Of a stretch of 64,000 bases of DNA, positions 1 through 7,685 are shown one piece after another (positions within the stretch are counted from its first letter, which is position 1; every line of letters begins with the position of its first letter). This DNA comes from Pseudomonas sp. DTU_2021_1001937_2_SI_NGA_ILE_001. GTDB lineage: Bacteria; Pseudomonadota; Gammaproteobacteria; Pseudomonadales; Pseudomonadaceae. The position numbers and the translations under genes were made by a program. The stretch lies in NCBI RefSeq assembly GCF_032463525.1, contig NZ_CP135971.1, forward strand, positions 1-64,000, given 5' to 3'. The notes below the pieces were generated by a model. The model saw only the letters and a list, made by a program, of their open reading frames with translations, did no database searches and was not told where the DNA came from.

Positions 1-1
1 G

Positions 2-526
2 GCAAGGAACGCGTCGAGTCAGGAAACCACCCTATCTGTAATTGAGGTAGATGTGTCGTCCGCCAGCAAAGGCACACCTGGATATAAAGTTCTGAATGAC
101 CCACCACCCAGCAGCCAAATCAAACTAAGTAATGGCACAGAATTTAAGACAAACTCAAACGGCTTCGTAGAAGAGCTTACGTTCAATCCTATTTTAGAGA
201 AGGGCACACGTGATGCACGCCAAACGGCAGTTGGTAAGGAAGGGTTGCCAACAGATGTTGGAGGACACATCCAAGCTTGCCAGTATGGCGGAACCTGTGA
301 TCGCTTTAATCTTTTCCCGCAGGATAAGAATTTCAATAACTCAGCATACAAACGATGGGAAAACGGAATAAAGGGCGCATTGAATCGCGGCGAGCAGGTG
401 GGTCCCGTGACAGTACGCTTCTCAAGGACCGACTCTACATCTGTACGCCCAAACTCACTAACAATTGATTACTCTATCAATGGCGAGAAAATTCGCAAAA
501 CATTCAAAAACGAGGCAGGTCAATGA
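2..526 (+). CDS. C-terminal part of a polymorphic (CdiA/FhaB-type) toxin with a DNA/RNA non-specific nuclease domain; 5' end outside the window
   Basis: The reading frame is open from the first bases of the window, so this is the 3' end of a larger gene; the GTG at 53 is only an internal codon. The tail resembles the Endonuclea_NS_2 type of non-specific nuclease: a short beta segment (KLSNGTEFKTN), then a GGH motif in DVGGHIQA as the likely catalytic histidine, then an Asn-rich FNLFPQDKNFNNSAYKRWE segment that should hold metal-binding residues, and a VRPNSLTIDY strand. Such domains end CdiA, FhaB, MafB and Rhs toxins delivered to neighbouring cells. The stop overlaps the next start (ATGA), as is usual for toxin/immunity pairs. 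The stretch is clearly more AT-rich than the rest of the window, which is typical of exchangeable toxin tails. The parent protein (CdiA or Rhs type) cannot be decided here. Confidence 0.72.
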   Translation, partial: ARNASSQETTLSVIEVDVSSASKGTPGYKVLNDPPPSSQIKLSNGTEFKTNSNGFVEELTFNPILEKGTRDARQTAVGKEGLPTDVGGHIQACQYGGTCDRFNLFPQDKNFNNSAYKRWENGIKGALNRGEQVGPVTVRFSRTDSTSVRPNSLTIDYSINGEKIRKTFKNEAGQ

Positions 527-840
527 GTATTGATAAACAGGTAGAAATTTTGAACTTGCTCTCCCAAATTATGCATAACTCCGCGCTTGGACAGTATGAA
601 GAAGTACGATGTGAGTTTGAGCACGAAATTTATGACGATGGATGGTCGGTGTCGTCCAAGTACTCAATCGTTAGAGATGGCTCACTCCTGAGTGAATTAT
701 TGAGCGACCCTGAAGACAGGGCTTCCGAACTAGTGCACGAACTGCATATTCTTATGAAGTCTCACACGGGAGGGAATTGGAAAAAGTTTTTACTTTCCAT
801 TGACTCTTGCGGCAAAGCGAGTACTAGCTTTAAATATTAA
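523..840 (+). CDS. Immunity protein for the upstream nuclease toxin, DUF600/YezG-like
   Basis: A 105-residue acidic, soluble protein whose ATG overlaps the toxin stop by four bases, so the two are translationally coupled. Its C-terminal pattern (a helix DRASELVHELHILMKS, then W-K-K-F-L-L-S-I-D, then GKASTSFKY) resembles the DUF600/YezG family, whose members protect against nuclease toxins such as Bacillus YeeF. The inferred role is to bind the toxin tail in the cytoplasm and block self-poisoning or poisoning by sister cells. It shares the low GC of the toxin tail. The immunity role comes mostly from position; the family call is by eye and less certain. Confidence 0.6.
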   Translation: MSIDKQVEILNLLSQIMHNSALGQYEEVRCEFEHEIYDDGWSVSSKYSIVRDGSLLSELLSDPEDRASELVHELHILMKSHTGGNWKKFLLSIDSCGKASTSFKY

Positions 841-866
841 AATCTGTAACGTTTTTCAAAAATTCT

Positions 867-917
867 CCGATCAGGTCAGCACAACTTAAGCTGCCTGCGC
901 TGACCTGATCGGATTTT
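867..917 (+). terminator. Rho-independent terminator of the toxin/immunity unit
   Basis: A perfect 14-bp inverted repeat (867-880 with 899-912, arm CCGATCAGGTCAGC) with an 18-base loop is followed by ATTTT. It lies 26 bases after the immunity stop. Confidence 0.8.
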
Positions 918-925
918 CCCTCAAG

Positions 926-1574
926 CAATACTGATCAGTTAGGCCGGATAGGAGCGGCTTCAATCGCGAAGCGACCGCACGCTCACAACAGATGCAGTGA
1001 GTTTCCTGGCGCTTTCGCGAGCAAGCTCGCTCCAACAAGAGCCGAAGAGCTCTTAACTAACCAGTATTGCCCCTAAAGCCAATACTGATCTTTTAGACCA
1101 GAGCAATCTGATTTGGCGTCGCTTTTGCTTTTCAAACACAAAACTTACAGATACCGCTGAATGAGACTTCGGTGCAGGCCGAGGGAGGTGTCATGGAAGG
1201 GGGTAAGCCGGCAGGGAAGCCGGCTTAGGCGCACTGGGCCAGGGACGGCCCATTGCGCCGACCCCCTGGAATGGCGCCGGAAGGAGGGAAGTCTGCCCGC
1301 AGGGCAGACCCAAGCCAGGAGCAATGGCTTTTGGTTACTTTTGGTCGAAACCAAAAGTAACCCGCCGTAAAGGCGGAAAGGTGACTCAAGGGCACTGATG
1401 CTGCGGCGGGTATACCCGGTCCAGATAGCCTTCCATTCGCGAGCAAGCTCCAATGGTCTAACTGACCAGTATTGGCTTTAGCCGCGAAAGCGCCAGGAAA
1501 CTCACTGCATTTGCTGCGAACAGGCGGTCGCTTCGCGGCTGAAGCCGCCTACCCGGCCTAACTGACCAGTATTG
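926..1574. repeat. Composite non-coding element with long nested inverted repeats and five copies of a 16-bp motif
   Basis: Bases 926-1019 reappear inverted at 1483-1574. The two arms share a 28-bp identical block around the sequence GCGCCAGGAAACTCACTGC and are close to 90 percent alike by eye. Inside them a second pair is inverted (1073-1100 with 1452-1479). A 16-bp motif close to TAACTGACCAGTATTG occurs at 1054, 1459 and 1559 in forward orientation and at 926 and 1080 in reverse. REP-like palindromes (GGAGCGGCTTCA...GCGAAGCG) sit inside both outer arms. No credible coding frame is present. The whole element could fold as one cruciform or RNA hairpin around the structured core at 1204-1376. 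Confidence 0.8.
1204..1376. other. Cluster of five strong hairpins, possible structured RNA or repeat core
   Basis: Consecutive inverted repeats, each with perfect arms: 1204-1212/1219-1227 (TAAGCCGGC); 1228-1233/1254-1259 enclosing 1236-1240/1247-1251; 1291-1298/1302-1309 (GTCTGCCC, 3-base loop); 1333-1345/1350-1362 (GGTTACTTTTGGT, 4-base loop); 1362-1366/1372-1376. The short open frames that cross this region on both strands follow the repeats and look spurious. The structure is seen directly; any RNA product is a guess. Confidence 0.55.
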
Positions 1575-1605
1575 CGGCTAACGCCGCTCCCACCGGCCAC
1601 ATGGC

Positions 1606-2577
1606 TCAGCCGAACAGCCTTTCCAGGCAGGCGATGCGTTTGTGGCGGGAGCGGCGCGCCTCCAGCGCCTGCTCCAGGGTCACCTTGACGAAGCGCGCCT
1701 GCTGGTTGGGCTGCATCTGCCCGACCAGGTCGAGGTCGGCGCTGATCACCGTGCCGATCATCGCGTAGCCGCCACCGGACACCGCGTCGCGGTGCAGGAT
1801 GATCGGTTCCAGCCCGGCCGGTACCTGGATCGAGCCGATGGGGTAGCAGCTGTCGACGATGTTCGACGGATCGGAACCGGCGCCGAACGGTTGCTCGCGC
1901 GGCTCGAAGCCCAGCGCGTTGGCGCCCCTGAAGCGATAGCCGATACGGTCGGCCTCGGAACCCACGGTCCAGGGGTCGGCAAAGAAGTCGCGCGCTGCCT
2001 CGGGCGTCAGGCGGTGGTAGTAAAGCCCCGGTACCACGCGCAGGGTCACTTCGCCGCCCAGGCTCTGGCGCAAAGCCATGGGCAGGCTGTTGCCCGCCCG
2101 GCCCCGGCCAGGGTCTTCACCCAGCGGCAGGCGATCGCCAGCGGCCAGGCGCCGGCCCTCGAAGCCACCCAGCGAACCGAGGGTATAGGTCGAGCGGCTG
2201 CCGAGCATCGGCGGTACAGCAATGCCGCCGGCCACGGCCAGATAGGCGCGGGCGCCGGCACGCGGGAAATCGAAGCTCAACACCTGGCCGGCCTTGACCG
2301 CGAAGGCGGTGTCCGGGTGCATGTCCTGACCGTCGAGCCGCGGGGTCATCTGCGCGCCGCACACCGCGACCAGCGCGTCGCGCTCGAACTGCAGCTCCGG
2401 GCCGAGCAGGGTGCACTCCAGGGCGGCGCAGTTGGCCGGGTTGCCGACCAGTTGGTTGGCGGCACGCAAGGCGTACTGGTCCAGTGCACCGGAGGGCGGA
2501 ATGCCGAGGTGGTAGTAGCCTTCGCGGCCCAGGTCCTGCACCGAGGTGGCCAGGCCGGGTTTGAGTACCTTGATCAT
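1606..2577 (-). CDS. pxpC: 5-oxoprolinase subunit C (biotin-dependent carboxyltransferase-like family)
   Basis: A 323-residue protein of the allophanate-hydrolase-subunit-2 (KipA/PxpC) family. PxpA, PxpB and PxpC together hydrolyse 5-oxoproline to glutamate using ATP. Family features seen are the N-terminal IKVLKPGLATSVQDLGR with GYYHLGIPPSGALDQ, and the C-terminal GGYAMIGTVISADLDLVGQ. The ATG at 2577 was chosen because it overlaps the pxpB stop as ATGA and puts the family N-terminus at residue 1; longer in-frame starts would run through pxpB. It is the last gene of the operon. Length is normal for the family. Confidence 0.9.
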   Translation of the reverse strand: MIKVLKPGLATSVQDLGREGYYHLGIPPSGALDQYALRAANQLVGNPANCAALECTLLGPELQFERDALVAVCGAQMTPRLDGQDMHPDTAFAVKAGQVLSFDFPRAGARAYLAVAGGIAVPPMLGSRSTYTLGSLGGFEGRRLAAGDRLPLGEDPGRGRAGNSLPMALRQSLGGEVTLRVVPGLYYHRLTPEAARDFFADPWTVGSEADRIGYRFRGANALGFEPREQPFGAGSDPSNIVDSCYPIGSIQVPAGLEPIILHRDAVSGGGYAMIGTVISADLDLVGQMQPNQQARFVKVTLEQALEARRSRHKRIACLERLFG

Positions 2578-3452
2578 GGCTGTTGCTCCAGCAACGAGGT
2601 CGGGTAGCCGGCCGGGTCGGCCAGGAAGGCGTCCAGGGAGAATTCCACCGGACGGATGCGCAGGTCGAAGCGTCCCGCCTCGACCTCGGCCAGCGCCTGA
2701 TCGTAGGCCGCACGGTCGATGGGCTTGAACTGCACGATGTCGCCGGGGCGGAAGAACACCATGTGCTCCTTGAGGTAGGCGAGCTTCTGTTCGGGGTCGT
2801 AGATGGGCGCCGGGGTTACGCCGAACATCTGGTAGCCGCCAGCGCCGCGCACCGAATAAATGCAGCCGAAGCAGCCACCATGGCCCAGGGTCTGCCTGGG
2901 CGTGTCGGTACGCGGGCGCAGGTACTTGGGCACTTGCAGCTGGCGTTCGCGTTCGACCATCTGGAACATGAACGGCAGCCCGGCGACGAAGCCGACCATC
3001 GACACGAACCACGGCGCGCCGCTGTGCGCGTCGATGAAGGCCTGTACGTCGGCCAGGCCGTTGATACGGGCGGCGTACTCCAGGTCGGTGGAGTCCGGGT
3101 CCTGGTGACGGTCGCGAAAGCGCATCAGCGTCTCGTGGGTCCAGGGGTCGTTATAGAGCACCGGAATCTCGATGATCCGCGTCTGCAGGGTACGCTGCGC
3201 CACGGCGCCGGCCTCGGCGCCTTTCACAGCTTCGAGCAGCGCCTGCGGGGCGATGCGGTCCGGGTCGAAACGGATCTGGAACGAGGCGTTGGCCAGGCAC
3301 ACGTCCAGCACGCCGTCGAGTTCCAGGCGCTCCACGGCGCGGGTGATCGCCATGCCCTTGAAGAAGGCTTGCAGCGACATGCTTTCGCTGACTTCGGCGA
3401 ACAGATGCTCGTCGGCACCGAAGCTGTAGCGGATCGGTTGGTGCGTGCTCAT
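2574..3452 (-). CDS. pxpB: 5-oxoprolinase subunit B (KipI/PxpB family carboxyltransferase-like protein)
   Basis: A 292-residue protein of the allophanate-hydrolase-subunit-1 family, partner of PxpC in ATP-dependent 5-oxoproline hydrolysis. The N-terminal domain begins RYSFGADEHLFAEVSE; the C-terminal domain carries the family segment GFVAGLPF (residues 154-161) and HGGCFGCIYSVRGAGGYQMFG. It is longer than the usual 220-240 residues because of an extended C-terminal part. AAGGAC lies 8 bases before the ATG. A 150-bp gap with no gene separates it from pxpA, while its stop overlaps pxpC. A role in another lactam or urea-type hydrolysis cannot be excluded from sequence alone. Confidence 0.87.
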   Translation of the reverse strand: MSTHQPIRYSFGADEHLFAEVSESMSLQAFFKGMAITRAVERLELDGVLDVCLANASFQIRFDPDRIAPQALLEAVKGAEAGAVAQRTLQTRIIEIPVLYNDPWTHETLMRFRDRHQDPDSTDLEYAARINGLADVQAFIDAHSGAPWFVSMVGFVAGLPFMFQMVERERQLQVPKYLRPRTDTPRQTLGHGGCFGCIYSVRGAGGYQMFGVTPAPIYDPEQKLAYLKEHMVFFRPGDIVQFKPIDRAAYDQALAEVEAGRFDLRIRPVEFSLDAFLADPAGYPTSLLEQQP

Positions 3453-3602
3453 GGGCGTGGGTCCTTGTGGCGTCCAGGGGCGCCGTACGAGGCGGTGATG
3501 ATGGGGGAGGCGGCCATCTCTGTTCCTCTTCGAAGGCGGATGTAAAGGCAGGCAAGGACTGCATCCGGTCCCGGCATCGAGTGTGCCGGGTGCCGGCCGG
3601 TT

Positions 3603-4361
3603 TCAGTGCGGCGTGCGCACCTGGATGCCGGCGTCGTCGAGGATCTGGCGGATCGCCTCGGCAAGGTCCAGGGCCCCTGGTGTATCGCTGTGCAGGCAGA
3701 TCGAGTCGAAGGTCACCGCCAGGTCTTCGCCTTCGACGGTACGCACCAGGCCTTCCTGGCAGGCCCGCAGTACCCGCGCGGCGACCACCGATGGGTCATA
3801 GGCACGCACGTTGCGGGTGAAGACGATGGAACCGCTGAGGTCGTATTCGCGGTCGGCGTAGAACTCGCGCACCACCGGCTGACCGAGTTCCTCGGCAACG
3901 TGGCAGATCACTGAGTCGGGCAGGCAGTACAGCAACAATTGCGGGGCCAGCTGGCGCAGGGTCTGCACCAGCAGGCGCGCCGCCTCTTCGTCGCGGGCCA
4001 GGTGCATGAACAGCGCGCCATGGGGTTTGATGTGCTGCAGCTCGACGCCCTGCACACGCGCCATTTCGCGCAGGGCCCCAAGCTGATAGATGATGTCGTC
4101 GACCAGCTCCTGGGCCGGTGCGTTGATGTGCCGGCGGCCGAAGCCGACCAGGTCGCGGAAACCAGGGTGGGCACCGATGCCGACGCCCAGGGCCTTGGCC
4201 CGTTCCACGGTGCGGCGCATGGTACCGGGGTCTCCCGCATGGAACCCGGTGGCGATGTTCGCCGAGCTGATCAGCGCCATCAGCTCATGATCGACGCCAT
4301 CGCCGATGGTCCAGGGGCCGAAGCTTTCGCCCATGTCCGAATTGAAATCCACTTCCTTCAT
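3603..4361 (-). CDS. pxpA: 5-oxoprolinase subunit A (LamB/YcsF family)
   Basis: A 252-residue LamB/YcsF protein, the metal-dependent subunit that opens 5-oxoproline with PxpB and PxpC. Family motifs in order are [10 protein letters not shown] at the N-terminus, [38 protein letters not shown] and [10 protein letters not shown] near the C-terminus. The family usually has Cys in ANIACG and Gly in CLHGDT; here these are Thr and Ser, so small differences sit in otherwise conserved motifs. AGGAG precedes the ATG by 7 bases. It is the first gene of the operon and divergent from a LysR gene 115 bp away, which is the obvious candidate regulator. Confidence 0.9.
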   Translation of the reverse strand: MKEVDFNSDMGESFGPWTIGDGVDHELMALISSANIATGFHAGDPGTMRRTVERAKALGVGIGAHPGFRDLVGFGRRHINAPAQELVDDIIYQLGALREMARVQGVELQHIKPHGALFMHLARDEEAARLLVQTLRQLAPQLLLYCLPDSVICHVAEELGQPVVREFYADREYDLSGSIVFTRNVRAYDPSVVAARVLRACQEGLVRTVEGEDLAVTFDSICLHSDTPGALDLAEAIRQILDDAGIQVRTPH

Positions 4362-4476
4362 GAGCCTGCTCCTGCTGCTTGTGAGTGCACGCCCAGCACG
4401 TTAGATTCCGCGTTGCCCCCTTGGGAAGATTTATTAATCGAGGGGTTGTCATCTAAAAAACAGAAGGGGTGGTGCC

Positions 4477-5394
4477 ATGTCACTGACCTTGCGCCAGGTG
4501 CGCTACTTCGTGGCCACGGCAGAAATAGGCCAGATTTCCCAGGCTGCCCTGCATTTGAATATTTCGCAGTCGGCGGTGACTACGGCGATCAAGGAGCTGG
4601 AGGGCCTGCTCGGCGTGCAATTGTTCCAGCGCTCGGCACAAGGCATGAGCCTGACCGACGCCGGTCGGCATTTTCTCAACCGCGCCTACGTGATCCTGCG
4701 CAGTGTCGACGACGCACTCAACAGCCCGTTGCCGGCGGCACGGGCCGCCGGGACCCTGCGCCTGGCGGCCAGCTACACGGTGATCGGTTACTTCCTGCCG
4801 CATCATCTGCAGCGCCTGGCGCAATGGCACCCGCAGATCGATATCCATGTCTTCGAGCAGGAGCGCGAAGCCATCGAGCGCGGCTTGCTGGAGGGGCACT
4901 TCGACATGGCCGTGGTGCTGACCGCCAACCTGACCCACCCGGATATCGTCTCCGAAACGCTGTTCAACTCCGAGCGTCGCCTGTGGCTGCCGGCCCATCA
5001 CCGCTTGTATGAGCGCCCGGCCGTCAGCCTGGCCGATATTGCTGCAGAACCCTACATCCTGCTGACGGTCGATGAGGCCGCGCAAACGGCCATGCGCTAC
5101 TGGAACCAGGCCGGGCAACAGCCCAACGTGCGGGTGCGTACCAGTTCGGTGGAGGCGGTGCGCAGCATGGTCGCCAACGGCAGTGGCGTGGCAATTCTCT
5201 CTGACCTGGTGCACCGCCCCTGGTCACTGGAGGGCAAGCGCATCGAAACCATGACCGTCAGCGACGGTGTGCCACCGATGAGTGTCGGGCTGGCCTGGCA
5301 CCGCGAGCGCGAGCCCAGCCCGGCGATGCAGGCCCTGCGTCATTACTTCCGCGACGTGCTGCAGTCGGCGGCGTCGGTCGGGCCGCGCCGCTGA
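4477..5394 (+). CDS. LysR-family transcriptional regulator, divergent from the pxp operon
   Basis: A 305-residue LysR-type regulator of standard length. The N-terminal winged helix-turn-helix spans about residues 3-62 (LRQVRYFVATAEIGQISQ, then LNISQSAVTTAIKELEGLLG and FQRSAQGMSLTDAG). The effector domain follows from about residue 90 (LRLAASYTVIGYFLP). AAGGGG lies 8 bases upstream of the ATG. Divergent placement from pxpA across 115 bp is the classic arrangement of a LysR regulator and its target, so control of oxoproline use is likely but inferred. The ligand is unknown. Confidence 0.88.
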   Translation: MSLTLRQVRYFVATAEIGQISQAALHLNISQSAVTTAIKELEGLLGVQLFQRSAQGMSLTDAGRHFLNRAYVILRSVDDALNSPLPAARAAGTLRLAASYTVIGYFLPHHLQRLAQWHPQIDIHVFEQEREAIERGLLEGHFDMAVVLTANLTHPDIVSETLFNSERRLWLPAHHRLYERPAVSLADIAAEPYILLTVDEAAQTAMRYWNQAGQQPNVRVRTSSVEAVRSMVANGSGVAILSDLVHRPWSLEGKRIETMTVSDGVPPMSVGLAWHREREPSPAMQALRHYFRDVLQSAASVGPRR

Positions 5395-5405
5395 TCGTAA
5401 CGAAC

Positions 5406-5564
5406 TCAGCGCTGGCCGCCGTCCGGGCGGGTGCCGGGACGCGGCTGTTCGCCCTGGCGGTTGAGGTCCTTGTTGCGCTCGCCGACTTTGCCGGCCTGGT
5501 CCGGCTTGTGCTCGAGGTCGCCGCGCTGCGACTGGTCCTGCCGGGGTTGCTGCTGCTTGCTCAT
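5406..5564 (-). CDS. Small hydrophilic protein of 52 residues, unknown function
   Basis: An intact 53-codon frame with ATG at 5564 and TGA at 5406, preceded by GGAGAA six bases upstream, a good ribosome binding site. The product begins MSKQQQPRQDQSQRGD and ends RPGTRPDGGQR. It is rich in Q, R, G, D and K with almost no hydrophobic residues, so it should be intrinsically disordered and soluble. It lies 11 bp from the convergent LysR stop and 66 bp beyond the CAP gene stop on the same strand. No function is recognised. It may be one of the small stress-related disordered proteins common in Pseudomonas, but that is inference. Confidence 0.65.
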   Translation of the reverse strand: MSKQQQPRQDQSQRGDLEHKPDQAGKVGERNKDLNRQGEQPRPGTRPDGGQR

Positions 5565-5630
5565 GATCGTTCTCCGCAAAGGCTTGCACCTGACTTTGGG
5601 CAGCAGGGCAGGGGCAAGATTCCCGCGAAT

Positions 5631-6500
5631 CTACTCGCCGCCGTTGCCGCTCGGCGCGCCGAACATGGCGGTCCAGTAGATGCCCGCATCGCTCTTCGGG
5701 TCGGCGGCGTAGGCGGCGCCCAGTTCACGGTAGGCCGGCGACATCAGCGTCGCGCAGTGCCCGGGGCTGGCCAGCCAGCCATCGACCACCTTGCGCGCGT
5801 TGTCCTGCCCGGCGGCGATGTTCTCGCCGATCTGCTGGGCCAGGTAGCCGGCCAGTTCGGCGCGGTCGCCCGGGGTGTCGCCATTGCGCCCCTTGTGATC
5901 GAAGAAATTGTTGTTGGCCATCGCCCGGCTGTGACTTTCGGCGGCGCCGGCCAGGCTGGTGTTCCAGGTCAGCGGCTGGGCGGCTTCGAACGACTGCGTG
6001 CCACACTGGCGGGCCTGGCCACGCGCGGTGTTGATGAAGCTCAGCAGTGCCTGGCCTTCGCTTTGCCAGTCGCGCAGACGCGAGGTCAGCAGCGGGCGGG
6101 CCAGGACGATGCGCCAGTCGCGGTTCTCGCGGCTGATGCCGATGTCGACGAACTGCGGGTCGAGCACCACCTGGCAGAAGCTCTCCTGAATGGCCTGCAT
6201 CGCGGCGGCGGCATCCCGGGGCCCGGACAAGGTGATGGCCTGTACGGTGACCATCGGGTAGGACGCGCGGGTCATGGCCTGCTGCAGGTCGGTGGTGTTG
6301 CTCACTGGCATCAGCAGACGCGGATCGCTGGCCAGCGGCGGCAGCTCGGCCGAGGCCTGCCCGCCGCACGGCTGGGCCTGGCTGCGGTAGCTGTTGATCG
6401 ACTCCAGTAGGCGGGTTTCTTCACTGGCCATGGCCAGCGCGCTGAACGACAGGCCCAGGTACAACGCCGCAAGCGGCACTACTTTGGATATCAAGCGCAT
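5631..6500 (-). CDS. Exported CAP (SCP/PR-1) superfamily protein
   Basis: A 289-residue protein with a signal peptide (MRLISK, hydrophobic core, cleavage near LAMA-SEE). The C-terminal half is a CAP domain of the bacterial YkwD type: SHSRAMANNNFFDHKG, then GENIAAGQDNARKVVDGWLASPGHCATLMSPAYRELG, then YWTAMFG. The N-terminal half (LLESINSYRSQ ... FVDIGISRENRDWRIVLARPL) also has the outline of a CAP fold but lacks the conserved His and GEN motifs, so the protein may be an internal duplication with one decayed copy. The ATG at 6500 gives a clean signal peptide; a start four codons upstream at 6512 is possible. It acts in the periplasm or outside the cell; the substrate is unknown. Confidence 0.82.
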   Translation of the reverse strand: MRLISKVVPLAALYLGLSFSALAMASEETRLLESINSYRSQAQPCGGQASAELPPLASDPRLLMPVSNTTDLQQAMTRASYPMVTVQAITLSGPRDAAAAMQAIQESFCQVVLDPQFVDIGISRENRDWRIVLARPLLTSRLRDWQSEGQALLSFINTARGQARQCGTQSFEAAQPLTWNTSLAGAAESHSRAMANNNFFDHKGRNGDTPGDRAELAGYLAQQIGENIAAGQDNARKVVDGWLASPGHCATLMSPAYRELGAAYAADPKSDAGIYWTAMFGAPSGNGGE

Positions 6501-6666
6501 GACTGTCTCCATTCAGCGGAATGCACATGATGCGCGATTTGCGTGGTCGCGGCGACCACTACACGACGGCTCCGGCCGGCCCGGGCCGCTGTGCATGGCA
6601 AGAGGATGCTGTCTGTCGCCGCCGCGCTTCGCGTTATCATCGTGGCCTCTGACAACGGATGACGCC

Positions 6667-7565
6667 ATGCAACTCCCGGACCTCAATCTTTTGATCGCCC
6701 TCGACGCCTTGCTCGACGAAGGCAGCGTGGTCGGCGCCGCGCGGCGCATGCACCTGAGCCCGGCAGCCATGAGCCGCACGCTGAGCCGTATTCGCGAGGC
6801 GCTGGGCGACCCCGTCCTGGTGCGCGCCGGCCGCAATCTGGTGCCTACACCGCGGGCGCTGGCGGTGCAGGCCCAGGTGCGCGAGCTGGTCGAGCAGGCG
6901 GCGCAGGTGTTCCAGGCCCGCGATACGGTGGACATGAGCACCCTGGAGCGCTGCTTCAACATACGCTCCAACGACGTGTTCTTCGGCTCGTTCGGTGCCC
7001 GGCTGATGGATGCCCTGCGCGAAGGCGCGCCCGGTTGCACGCTGCGCTTCGTGCCCGAGGGCGTGGATGACGACGATGCCTTGCGCGAAGGACGCATCGA
7101 CCTGTACATCGCCTCGCGGCGCAACTTCGGCCCGGAGACCAAGGTGCAGAAGCTGTTCACTTCGCGCTTCTGTGGGCTGGCGCGTGAGGATCATCCGATC
7201 TTTGCCGGACCCATCACGCCTGAGCGGCTGGCGGCCTATGACCATGTCAGCGTGTCGCGCGCGGCCCGATCGACACGGCCCTCGGCGCCCTGGGCCTGCA
7301 ACGGCGGGTAGCGCTGATCACCCCGCACTTTCATTCGGCGATCTTTGGCGTGGCCGACTCCGACCTGCTGCTGCCCTTGCCAGAGCCGGTGATCTGGGGC
7401 TTGCAGGCTATGGGCTTGCGCATGCGCGCCTTCGACCTGCCGCTGGAACTGGAACCGGTGGAGGTGATACAGGCCTGGCACCCGCGCTTCGACAACGACC
7501 CGGCGCATCGCTGGCTGCGCCAGACCCTCAAGCGCATCTGCTCGCAGCACCAGCGCACCGCCTAG
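6667..7565 (+). pseudogene. LysR-family regulator interrupted by a one-base frameshift
   Basis: The first frame from ATG 6667 gives a typical LysR start (LPDLNLLIALDALLDEGSVV, HLSPAAMSRTLSRIREALGDPVLVR) and continues in register to about codon 197. After the codons for VSVSR near 7260 it slips into a non-LysR tail (ARSTRPSAP) and stops at 7311. The correct ending (ITPHFHSAIFGVADSDLLLPLP through ICSQHQRTA) continues in the frame shifted by one base and stops at 7565. The break lies in the GC run at 7254-7267, where one missing G would restore a normal protein of 299 residues. It is either a real loss of function or a homopolymer sequencing error. The next gene on the minus strand is 166 bp upstream and divergent. 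Confidence 0.85.
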
Positions 7566-7580
7566 ACGGCGAGGGGGTCG

Positions 7581-7681
7581 CGGGTAGGCGCAGCTTCAGC
7601 CGCGCAAGGCTCACCAGGGCTTTCCCGGCTGAAGCCGGTCCTACCGGTTGAACTCTTTACCGGCTAGGCGCGGCTTCAGCG
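7581..7681. repeat. REP/REPIN-like palindromic repeats
   Basis: Three copies of a TAGGCGCGGCTTCAGCCG-type unit: forward at 7583-7604, inverted at 7624-7647 (CGGCTGAAGCCGGTCCTACC) and forward again at 7663-7681. The first two face each other and can fold as a REPIN hairpin. They fill the gap between the broken LysR gene and the convergent end of the psl-like operon. The same core occurs inside the composite element at 944-975 and 1527-1555. Confidence 0.75.
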
Positions 7682-7685
7682 AGGC

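Noticed and set aside
1145..1453. Short open frames on both strands in the composite repeat element
   Set aside because: They follow the hairpins and repeats, have no ribosome binding site or family motif, and such frames recur wherever this kind of repeat is found.
6394..6666. Upstream extension of the broken LysR gene
   Set aside because: The first recognisable LysR residue follows the ATG at 6667; the extension overlaps the start region of the CAP gene.
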